Positions 19,001 to 26,314 of a DNA stretch of 64,000 bases are shown here, piece by piece. Within the stretch, counting starts at the first letter, position 1, and the number at the start of each line of letters is the position of its first letter. Location of the stretch: positions 1 to 64,000 of the forward strand of contig DATHNW010000026.1 in NCBI GenBank assembly GCA_035485575.1. Reading direction: 5' to 3'. Below the pieces are notes generated by a model. It had not been told where the DNA came from. It did no database searches and was given only the letters and a program-made list of their open reading frames with translations. The translations under genes were made by a program, and so were the position numbers. The stretch comes from DASRHD01 sp035485575 (lineage in GTDB: Bacteria; Verrucomicrobiota; Verrucomicrobiia; Opitutales; Opitutaceae).

Positions 19001-20326
19001 CATCACCAGCGCTCGCTCGGATTGCGCAGCTGCTGCCTGCAATGGAGTTCCTGGACCAACACCGGCATGAACCAAGGTCTCGCGACGGAAGAGGCTGCCA
19101 CCCGGGCTAAGGGCTATCTGCCCCTGACTCTGCGCGAGGGCATCGATTCGCTGCGCTTCGCACTGCAGGTCGATCACCCGCAGCTGCTGATCGGCCTCAA
19201 CGGAACCAATCCCAATATCCGGCCCCTGCTTGAAACGGCGCCGGCGGAGGCGCCGGCGGCCGAAAATGAATATGTCGAGCCCCGCACGGAGACCGAACGC
19301 AAGCTCGCCCGAATCTGGCAGGACCTGCTCAAGCGCCCGCAAATGGGCGTGCGGGACAACTTCTTCGAGATCGGCGGCCGTTCGCTGCTCGCGGCGCGGA
19401 TTTTCGCCCAGATCGAAAAAGTCTTCGGCCGGAGCCTGCCGATCGCGAGCCTGTTCAAGGCCCCGACGATCGAGCAGCTCGCCGTCCTCATTGAAGGAGG
19501 AGCCAGCTCATTCCCGGTCTGCCAGGTCGAGCCGCTGCAGCGTGAAGGCACGCGGCCGCCGTTTTTCTGCATCCCGGGGGGAGCGAGCGACATCATTGTC
19601 TTCCGCCCCCTCGCCGATCTGCTCGGCCCGGACCAGCCTTTCTACGGGCTGCAGGCCCATGGACTCGACGGCACGAAGACCGACGCCCCGATTATCCACA
19701 TCACCGAGCTGGCCGGATATTTCATCAAGGAAATCCGCGCCATCCAGCCGGAGGGTCCCTACCAGCTGGGCGGACACTGTTTCGGCGCCTTGCTCGCGTA
19801 TGAAATTGCCCGGCAGCTCGAGGCGCAGGGCCAGTCGGTCGCGCTGCTCGCCCTGCTCGATCCGACCGCGACCGTTTCCCTCGACCTGGGCTTCTTTCAT
19901 TCCTTCAAGCCGCGCGTCCAGTATTTCATCAGGTTGAGCCTGCGCATGAGCCTGCTGGAAAAGATCAAGTTTGTGGGCGCCCTCGCCAATCATCTGGTCA
20001 ATGAAAAGCTCGTGGGCAGCCACCGGATCCAGCATACCATCGATCGGCTCCGCATCCTGCATGAGGGCTATAAACTGCAGCCCTATCCGGGCCGGGCGAC
20101 CTTGTTCCTGGCCGCCGATTCCCGGCACGAATTCTATGGCGAGAAAGACGTGCGGCTCATTCTCGGACGGCTGGCCCAGGGCGGCACCGAGATCCAGCGC
20201 GTCGCCGGCAATCATCATACGATGCTGCAAGACCCCCGGGTCCGCGATCTCGCCGAAAAACTGAAGCACAGCCTGCTGCAATCGGCCGCGGATCCCCGTG
20301 AGGCCATGGAGATGCAAGCCGTGTGA
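16067..20326 (+). CDS. Giant acyl-adenylating enzyme 2: AMP-ligase - ketoreductase - carrier protein - cysteine-type thioesterase
   Basis: Paralogue of the preceding gene, 1419 residues from ATG 16067, in an ATGA overlap with it. The frame runs 40 codons further upstream inside the previous gene. The order is the same: AMP-ligase (A3 motif near 192, PKTAIGKIQR near 541), ketoreductase (SGGVGGIG near 823, AKTTGAWVL, FSSLLGYF, GAYAAANAF: full K-S-Y-N set), carrier (serine at about 1106 in IGGRSLLA), thioesterase. The thioesterase looks intact, but its elbow is GGHCFG with Cys1238 as nucleophile, Asp1265 in LLDPTA and a His pair at 1383-1384 in GNHHTML. A cysteine nucleophile is known in some synthetase thioesterases that form strained rings or transfer acyl groups (ObiF, SulM). 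It may release or transfer the hydroxyacyl group to a sugar. The adenylated substrate cannot be read from the sequence. Confidence 0.9.
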   Translation: MTIGYVAQTLPSMEPSEARGGALTLPAGHPTSLAGALERTAREFPSHGVVYLDGADGAKEQSYPALLDEAARMLGGLRAAGLKPGAPVLFQFEKNSDFIPAFWACALGGFVPVPISISPTYEQPHSILSKLRNAWTMLDSPLTLAGAGLAPRLQAWAEREALPGFRIETAESLRARPPADAWHPSRPDDLALLLLTSGSTGLPKAVRQTHGNLLAWAVSVVSFCKFTPADVSLNWMPLDHVGGLVMFHLRDVVLGCRQLHAPTEPVLQHPLIWLEWIERYRATITWAPNFAFGLINDQSDAIAQGRWNLSSLRFILNGGEAIVSKTARRFLSLLAPHGLPATAMRPSWGMSETCSSVTFSQRFTLAATSDNAAFVEVGEPIPGIQIRIVDEHDILVPSGKIGRLQIKGISITPGYHQNPEANQKSYTADGWFITGDLGVMKNGQLSITGREKDVIIINGVNFYSHEIESVVEEIDGVEISFTAACAIRLPGENTDQVAVFFCPTAAAEDRLPELIRTIRSTVSRKEGVAPDFIVPLTKADIPKTAIGKIQRAQLKQQFENGDFQAALARGQSAAKLNQTTPGWFYRRVWHEVALPVEGPLPEGPWLVFADELGLGQVLSETLRTKGQACTTVIAGPAFARPTPEQFVINPHAPADYDRIWAALKTEGRAPRQTVHLWTYGKTSAPASTAEFEQAQEPGVHSLLCMAQVLARSRQDEEPHHLWVISNSAFAVQAGEGTAFEKAGVSGVLKTLPLEIPGLACTQVDLDLTGTADHAGRLCREFGAVESYPEICYRDGVRFRALLGHVEAPEETRDPGLLKGGCYVISGGVGGIGREIARILLTEYQARLLIIGRSPAGTVEERLRDLRNLGGEVAYVSTDITDLAGVNAVIRETETRWGRPLDGIFHLAGTLESRLFIEETRETLGRSLRAKTTGAWVLHQIAQTRPGTLVVNFSSLLGYFGGYQYGAYAAANAFLEGLSHHQRSLGLRSCCLQWSSWTNTGMNQGLATEEAATRAKGYLPLTLREGIDSLRFALQVDHPQLLIGLNGTNPNIRPLLETAPAEAPAAENEYVEPRTETERKLARIWQDLLKRPQMGVRDNFFEIGGRSLLAARIFAQIEKVFGRSLPIASLFKAPTIEQLAVLIEGGASSFPVCQVEPLQREGTRPPFFCIPGGASDIIVFRPLADLLGPDQPFYGLQAHGLDGTKTDAPIIHITELAGYFIKEIRAIQPEGPYQLGGHCFGALLAYEIARQLEAQGQSVALLALLDPTATVSLDLGFFHSFKPRVQYFIRLSLRMSLLEKIKFVGALANHLVNEKLVGSHRIQHTIDRLRILHEGYKLQPYPGRATLFLAADSRHEFYGEKDVRLILGRLAQGGTEIQRVAGNHHTMLQDPRVRDLAEKLKHSLLQSAADPREAMEMQAV

Positions 20327-20333
20327 ATCCGTC

Positions 20334-23300
20334 ATGACGACCAGCGTTGCCTCTGAAACATCCGCCGCCGTGGAGCCATCCGAGGCTCACGGCGGGGCAT
20401 TGCCACTACCCGCGGGCCATCCGACCAGCCTGGCCGGGGCGCTGGAACGCGCGGCGCGGGAATTTCCCTCGCATGGAGTCATCTGCCTCGACGGCGCAGG
20501 CGGCATGAAGGAACTGCTCTATCCCGCCCTGCTTGATGAGGCGTCGCGGATGCTCGGCGGCCTGCGCGCCCTGGGGCTCAAGCCGGGCGCGCCCGTTCTT
20601 TTCCAACTGGAAAAAAACCCCGACTTCGTTCCGGCCTTCTGGGCTTGCATGCTCGGCGGATTCGTTCCGGTGCCGATTTCGATCTCCCCGACCTACGAGC
20701 AGCCGCACAGCATTTTGTCCAAGCTGCGCAACGCGTGGACGATGCTCGATTCGCCGCTGACACTGGCCGGAGCCGACCTGGCGCCAAGGCTGCGGGCCTT
20801 TGCCGAACGCGAAGCGCTGGCGGGCTTCCGGATCGAGACCGCCGATTCCCTGCGGGCGCATCCTCCGGCCGGCGCCTGGCATGCGAGCCAGCCCGACGAC
20901 CTCGCCTTGCTGCTGCTCACTTCCGGCAGCACGGGTCTGCCGAAGGCCGTGCGCCAGACCCAGCGCAACCTGCTCGCCTGGGTCGCAAGCGTTGCTTCGT
21001 TCTGCGAATTCACGCCCGCTGATATTTCCCTGAACTGGATGCCGCTGGATCACGTCGGCGGCCTCGTCATGTTTCATATGCGCGATGTCGTGATCGGCTG
21101 CCGGCAGCTGCTGTCGCCCACCGAGCCGATCCTGCAGAATCCGCTGCTCTGGCTGGAATGGATCGAACGCTACCGCGCCACCATCACCTGGGCGCCGAAT
21201 TTCGCCTTCGGCCTGGTCAACGAACAGGCCGCCGAGCTGGCGCAGCGACGCTTCGACCTGTCCTCGATGCGTTTCATCCTCAATGCCGGCGAAGCCATCG
21301 TCAGCAAAACCACCCGGCGCTTCCTTTCGCTGCTGGCTCCTCACGGATTGCCCGCGACCGCCATGCGGCCGGCCTGGGGCATGTCGGAGACTTCCTCCGC
21401 GGTCACCTTCTCGCAGCGCTTCACCCTGGCCATGACCAGCGACAACGCCGCCTTTGTCGAAGTGGGCGTGCCCATCCCGGGAATTCAAATTCGCATCGTG
21501 GACCAGCACGATACCCCTGTTCCATCCGGCAAGATCGGCCGCCTGCAGATCAAGGGCATGTCGGTTACTCCCGGTTATCACCAGAATCCCGAGGCCAACG
21601 AGAAGTCCTACACCGCCGACGGCTGGTTCATCACCGGCGACCTGGGTGTGATGAAGGACGGCCAGCTTTCCATCACCGGCCGGGAAAAGGACGTCATCAT
21701 TATCAACGGGGTGAATTTCTACAGCCATGAGATCGAGTCCGTGGTCGAGGAGATCGACGGGGTCGAAGTTTCCTTCACCGCCGCCTGCGCCATCCGCCTG
21801 CCCGCAGAAAACACCGACAGAGTCGCCGTTTTCTTCTGTCCCACCACCGCCGCCGAAGGCCGCCTGCCCGAACTGGTCCGGACCATCCGCAGCACGGTAA
21901 GCCGCAAGGAAGGCGTGGCACCCGACTTCATCGTGCCCCTGACGAAGGACGACATTCCCAAGACCGCCATCGGCAAGATCCAGCGCGCCCAGCTCAAGAA
22001 GCAATTCGAGAGTGGCGACTTCCAGGCCGCTCTCGCCCGCGGAAAAGCGGAGAGCGCCCCCGGTTCGGGGCTCTTTGGCAAAACCTGGCGGGATGCGCCA
22101 CTGGCTGACTCGCCGTCGTTGCCGGCCGGAAGCCGCGTGCTGATTTTTGCCGACACCACGGGGCTCGGCACCGGACTGGCCGGCCGGTTGCGCACGGCCG
22201 GGCACGCCTGTGTCGTCGTCGAGGCCGGCGAAGAATTTGCCGCGCAAGGCCGGGAAACCTTCCGCCTCAATCCCGCCCGCCCGGCTGATTATCCGCGCCT
22301 CTGGCAGGCGCTCGGCTCCGCCGGCCGCTTCACCCATGCGGTGCATGCCTGGGCCTATCCGCCGGCGGCCGAGCCGGCCGGCGTGGAGGAAATCATCGCG
22401 ACCCAGAATCCCGGCAGCCTGAGTCTCCTGCGGCTGTTGCGCACCTGGCCCGCGCCAGCGGAAGGCGCGCCGCCCGTCCGCCTGCTCGTGGTCACCAGCC
22501 GGCTCCAGGCCGTCTCGGCCGAAGAGCCGGTGGACTATGCGAAGGCGCCCGTGCTCGGCCTCACGCGCACCCTTCCGCACGAATTCACCTGGCTGGGTTG
22601 CGCCCAGCTCGATCTTGAGGCGGCCGATCCCGCGGCCGACCTGGCGGCGGTGGAGCGGGAGCTCGCCGCGCCCTCCACCGGCGAATGGGCGCTGCGTGCC
22701 GGCCGGCGGCTCACGCCCGGTCTCATCGGTATCCATTTATCAAATACAAATGAGCCCCGCGGCTTCTCGGCCGGCGGCCTTTACCTCCTCTCCGGCGGGT
22801 TCGGCGGCATCGGCCAGGCGGTCGCACAGCGGCTGGCTGCGCGCTACCAGGCCCGGCTGCTCATCCTCGGCCGCACCCCTCTGCCCGCGCGCGAACAATG
22901 GGACCAGGCGCTGGCGCGAAACGACGCCACCGCCGCCCGCCTGCGTGCCTGGCAGGCCTTGGAGCAGGCCGGCGCCGAGGTGCATTACGAGGCGGGCGAC
23001 CTCGCCGATCCGGATTTTGTGCAGGCCGCCGTCGGGCGCGCCACCCGCCGCTGGAACCAGCCGCTGAGCGGGATCATCCACCTCGCCGGCGAGTATCACG
23101 AAGCCGTGCTCGCCGAGGAAAGCGACGACGGCTGGCTGCAATCCCTCCGGCCCAAGCTGCTCGGCGCCTGGTCGCTGGACCGGGCCGCCCGCGCGCATCC
23201 CGGCTGCTTGTTCGTCAGTTTTTCCTCGGTCTTGGGGCACTTCAGCGCGCTCGGCACCGGCGCCTATGCCGCCGCCAACGCCAGCCTCGATGCTTTCGCA

Positions 23301-24614
23301 CATTATCAAAAAGCCGGCGGCGGCCACAGTCACAGCGTGCTCTGGTCCCTGTGGGCCGACACCGGCATGGGCCGGGGCGGCAGCAGCGAAGCCATGGCCG
23401 CGCGGGGCTGCCTGGCGCTGACGCCCGACCAGGGCGTGGACTTGCTGGAAGCGTCATTGCGCGCGGAACCGGCGCAAGTATTCGCCGGCCTCGATGCGAG
23501 CAGCCGCGTGCTGCGCCGTCACCTCGATCCGTCCGAGGCTCCCGCGGAAACCGCCGCGGCCGGCGGCTACGTGGCTCCGCGCAGCGAACTGGAGCAAAAG
23601 CTCGCCGGCATGTGGCAGGAAATCCTGGCCGTGCCCAAGGTCGGCGTGACCGACAACTTCTTCGACCTCGGCGGCCGCTCGCTGCTCGCCGCGCGACTTT
23701 TTGCCCGGATCGACAAGGAATTGGGCCACAAGCTGCCGCTGGCCACCTTGTTCAAGGCGTCCACGGTGGAAACTCTCGCCGCCCTGCTCGGCAGCACCGA
23801 GGCACCGCCGAGCTGCCGGGTGCTCGCCATCCAAAGTTCGGGCACCCGTCCTCCGTTTTTCTGCATCCCGGGCGCCGGGAGCGACGTGATCGTATTCCAA
23901 AGCCTGGCGCGCGAGCTCGGACCCGATCAGCCGTTTTATGGGCTGCAGGCCCGCGGCCTCGACGCCACCCCGATCGAAGGGGAATTTCCCAGCGTCGAGG
24001 AGGTGGCCGCCGATTTCATCAAGGCCATGCAGAGCGTCCAGCCCCGGGGCCCTTATTTTGTCGGCGGCCATTGCTTCGGATCGCTGATCGCATGGGAAGT
24101 CGCCCGGCAGCTCAAGGCCGGCGGAAACGAAGTCGCGCTGATCGCCCTGCTTGATCCGATCGTAAGCAATGTCTTCTCCAGCGAGATCATCGGGCGTGAC
24201 CGGCTGCGTTATCATTTCGGAAAATTTCTCCGCATGTCGCTCCGGGACAAATGCGGTTATTTCTGGGAAAAGATCCGCAACTTCAGCCGCACCCTCCTGG
24301 TCCGGCAGCGGCTGGGACAATCCTACGGCCAGGCGGAGTCGATGCACCGCCGCTACCAGCTCGGGAGCTACCCGGGCGAGGTCGTGATTTTCCTGGCGGA
24401 GGATTCGTTTTTCAAACTGACGCCCGAACGCGATCCACGCCGCTATTACGAAAAGATCGCCAAGCAGGGCGCGCGCTACCTCGACGTGGGTGGCGATCAT
24501 CATTCCATGCTGCACCATCCGGCCGTGCCAGGCCTCGCCGCCAAGCTGGACGGCTGCCTCCAGAGCGCCCGGTCCGGCGGCAAAGCCAGCAGCGCGCCCG
24601 CCGTCTCCTCATGA
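20334..24614 (+). CDS. Giant acyl-adenylating enzyme 3: AMP-ligase - ketoreductase - carrier protein - cysteine-type thioesterase
   Basis: Third paralogue, 1426 residues from ATG 20334, 7 bases after the preceding stop; the longer frame from 20298 lies in the previous gene. Its AMP-ligase domain is the closest relative of that of enzyme 2, nearly identical over long runs (for example GLKPGAPVLFQ, ISPTYEQPHSILSKLRNAW). The linker and ketoreductase are diverged and are closer in layout to enzyme 1. Motifs: TSGSTGLPKAV near 192, SGGFGGIG for NADPH, RPKLLGAWSL, FSSVLGHF, GAYAAANAS, carrier serine at about 1116 (LGGRSLLA). The thioesterase has GGHCFG with Cys1247, Asp in LLDPIV and His1389-1390 in GGDHHSML. 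The mosaic suggests duplication followed by partial gene conversion of the adenylation half. It ends in an ATGA overlap with the glycosidase gene. Confidence 0.9.
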   Translation: MTTSVASETSAAVEPSEAHGGALPLPAGHPTSLAGALERAAREFPSHGVICLDGAGGMKELLYPALLDEASRMLGGLRALGLKPGAPVLFQLEKNPDFVPAFWACMLGGFVPVPISISPTYEQPHSILSKLRNAWTMLDSPLTLAGADLAPRLRAFAEREALAGFRIETADSLRAHPPAGAWHASQPDDLALLLLTSGSTGLPKAVRQTQRNLLAWVASVASFCEFTPADISLNWMPLDHVGGLVMFHMRDVVIGCRQLLSPTEPILQNPLLWLEWIERYRATITWAPNFAFGLVNEQAAELAQRRFDLSSMRFILNAGEAIVSKTTRRFLSLLAPHGLPATAMRPAWGMSETSSAVTFSQRFTLAMTSDNAAFVEVGVPIPGIQIRIVDQHDTPVPSGKIGRLQIKGMSVTPGYHQNPEANEKSYTADGWFITGDLGVMKDGQLSITGREKDVIIINGVNFYSHEIESVVEEIDGVEVSFTAACAIRLPAENTDRVAVFFCPTTAAEGRLPELVRTIRSTVSRKEGVAPDFIVPLTKDDIPKTAIGKIQRAQLKKQFESGDFQAALARGKAESAPGSGLFGKTWRDAPLADSPSLPAGSRVLIFADTTGLGTGLAGRLRTAGHACVVVEAGEEFAAQGRETFRLNPARPADYPRLWQALGSAGRFTHAVHAWAYPPAAEPAGVEEIIATQNPGSLSLLRLLRTWPAPAEGAPPVRLLVVTSRLQAVSAEEPVDYAKAPVLGLTRTLPHEFTWLGCAQLDLEAADPAADLAAVERELAAPSTGEWALRAGRRLTPGLIGIHLSNTNEPRGFSAGGLYLLSGGFGGIGQAVAQRLAARYQARLLILGRTPLPAREQWDQALARNDATAARLRAWQALEQAGAEVHYEAGDLADPDFVQAAVGRATRRWNQPLSGIIHLAGEYHEAVLAEESDDGWLQSLRPKLLGAWSLDRAARAHPGCLFVSFSSVLGHFSALGTGAYAAANASLDAFAHYQKAGGGHSHSVLWSLWADTGMGRGGSSEAMAARGCLALTPDQGVDLLEASLRAEPAQVFAGLDASSRVLRRHLDPSEAPAETAAAGGYVAPRSELEQKLAGMWQEILAVPKVGVTDNFFDLGGRSLLAARLFARIDKELGHKLPLATLFKASTVETLAALLGSTEAPPSCRVLAIQSSGTRPPFFCIPGAGSDVIVFQSLARELGPDQPFYGLQARGLDATPIEGEFPSVEEVAADFIKAMQSVQPRGPYFVGGHCFGSLIAWEVARQLKAGGNEVALIALLDPIVSNVFSSEIIGRDRLRYHFGKFLRMSLRDKCGYFWEKIRNFSRTLLVRQRLGQSYGQAESMHRRYQLGSYPGEVVIFLAEDSFFKLTPERDPRRYYEKIAKQGARYLDVGGDHHSMLHHPAVPGLAAKLDGCLQSARSGGKASSAPAVSS

Positions 24615-26314
24615 TTTTGCCCAACTTACATCATAAGGCAGCAGGGCTGACGGCCGGCGTCATCCGCCGGATGCGCCATAGGCTGATGGAGCCGCGCCTC
24701 ACGGTCGGCCATGCCCTGTGTTTTTGCCTGATCATCACCGCCTGCCGCGGCGAGAAAAACCAGGATCTGCCCACGGCCCATCACCTCTCCGCCGCGCCGG
24801 TGACCTGCCACGTCAATCCCGACCGCGTGCTGCGGAGCATTCCGCGGGAGCTCTTCGGCACCAATCTCGAATGGTTCAACTATGCCGACGGCATGTGCGG
24901 GCCAGACGGCTCGATTGATCCCGAATGGCTGCGGCTGGCCCGCGAGGAGGGCGTCGACAACGTCCGCTGGCCCGGCGGAACCCTTTCCGACTTTTATCAC
25001 TGGCGCGACGGGATCGGTCCCGTCGGCGACCGGCCGGTGCGCGAGCATCCGACCGACCCCGGAAAATCGCCGAACATTTTCGGCACGCCGGAGTTTCTCC
25101 GCTTCTGCCAGGCGATCAACGCCCGCCCGTTGATCACGGTCAACGCCGGCACGGGCACGGCCGCCGAGGCCGCGGCCTGGGTCGCCTATTGCAATGCCGC
25201 GGAGAATTCCGACCGCACCGCCGACGGCCTGACCGCGCCCGCCGGGGTCAAGCTGTGGGAGGTCGGCAACGAGCTTTATCTGCCGGGCAACCCCACGGAT
25301 AAAAAGATCATCACCGTGCCTCCCGCGGTGTACGCCGGACGTTTCCTCCAGTTCGCCGCCGCCATGCGCAAGGTCGATCCCTCGATCAAGCTCATCGCCA
25401 TCGGCACGGCCAACGCGACGACGTTCCCCCTGCCCTATCCCGACTGGTCGGAGGTCCTGCTGCAAAAAGCGGCCGCGCAGATGGACTACATCGCGGTGCA
25501 CAATGCCTATTTCCCCATGATCTTCGGCCAGCGCGGCCTCGCCTTGAAGGACGTTTACCAGAGCCTCTGGGCTTCCCCCGAGGCGGTGAACCGCAGCCTG
25601 CAGGCATTGGACACGCTCATCACCAAATACGAAAAGGGCCATCGGATTGAAATTGCCGTGACGGAATGGGGCGCGCTTTTTTCCAACGATCCGCAATGGG
25701 TCGACCAGGTGAAGACCATGGGGTCGGCCGTTTACGTCGCCCGCCTCATGCAGGTCTTCCTCGGCCAGCCGCGCGTGACGCTGGCCGATCATTTCAAATT
25801 CACCGACCGCTCGATCATGGGCGTGGTGGGCTATGATCGGAAACCGAAGATTCCCTACTACGTCCTTCAGCTGTTCTCGCAGCATTTCGGTTCCCGCCTG
25901 GTCGACGCCTCCATCGAAAGCCCGACTTTCAGCGTCAAGGCGGTCGGCCCCGCGCCCGCCGCCAACGACGTGCCCGAGCTGACCGTGGCCGCTTCGCTCG
26001 ACGACACCGGCCACAGGCTGTTCGTCAATATCGTCAACCGCAGCTGGGACACCATCCACCAGGTCCAGCTCGAGACCGGAAGCTTCCAGCCCGCCGGCCG
26101 CGCCACCGCCTGGTCGCTTTCATCGCCGGGCCTGACCGACCATAACGGCCGCGACCTGCCGGAGGAAATCCCCACCGGCATGTACCGGGAGCCCGTGCTG
26201 GACCAAAATCGGAAGGGCCCCGTCAGCCTCGAAAAGAAAACAGTCGACCTCAAATCACCCATCTCCATCCCCCCTTATTCCATCCTCACGCTAGAGTTGG
26301 ACGCCCGATCATGA
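24611..26314 (+). CDS. GH51-like (alpha-L-arabinofuranosidase-type) glycoside hydrolase, predicted lipoprotein
   Basis: A 567-residue exported protein from ATG 24611 (ATGA overlap with the giant enzyme). A basic, hydrophobic leader ends in the lipobox-like LIITAC, with the lipid-accepting Cys at about 45, so it is probably anchored in the outer or inner membrane. The catalytic (beta/alpha)8 domain shows the clan GH-A pair: acid/base in LWEVGNELY (about 217) and nucleophile in AVTEWG (about 352). IPRELFGTNLEWF and NVRWPGGTLSDFYHW are typical of the GH51/arabinofuranosidase group. A beta-sandwich follows. Within a synthesis operon it may trim or release the polymer, or act as an editing or turnover enzyme. 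Actual sugar specificity is unknown. Confidence 0.82.
   Translation: MILPNLHHKAAGLTAGVIRRMRHRLMEPRLTVGHALCFCLIITACRGEKNQDLPTAHHLSAAPVTCHVNPDRVLRSIPRELFGTNLEWFNYADGMCGPDGSIDPEWLRLAREEGVDNVRWPGGTLSDFYHWRDGIGPVGDRPVREHPTDPGKSPNIFGTPEFLRFCQAINARPLITVNAGTGTAAEAAAWVAYCNAAENSDRTADGLTAPAGVKLWEVGNELYLPGNPTDKKIITVPPAVYAGRFLQFAAAMRKVDPSIKLIAIGTANATTFPLPYPDWSEVLLQKAAAQMDYIAVHNAYFPMIFGQRGLALKDVYQSLWASPEAVNRSLQALDTLITKYEKGHRIEIAVTEWGALFSNDPQWVDQVKTMGSAVYVARLMQVFLGQPRVTLADHFKFTDRSIMGVVGYDRKPKIPYYVLQLFSQHFGSRLVDASIESPTFSVKAVGPAPAANDVPELTVAASLDDTGHRLFVNIVNRSWDTIHQVQLETGSFQPAGRATAWSLSSPGLTDHNGRDLPEEIPTGMYREPVLDQNRKGPVSLEKKTVDLKSPISIPPYSILTLELDARS

Noticed and set aside
20406..22736. 776-codon open frame on the minus strand
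   Set aside because: Antisense to the adenylation domain of giant enzyme 3; no recognisable domain, and similar shadows occur opposite enzymes 1 and 2.
11907..24614. Reading the three giant proteins as polyketide synthase modules
   Set aside because: No ketosynthase or acyltransferase domain could be found in any of the three; the N-terminal domain is an AMP-ligase in each.
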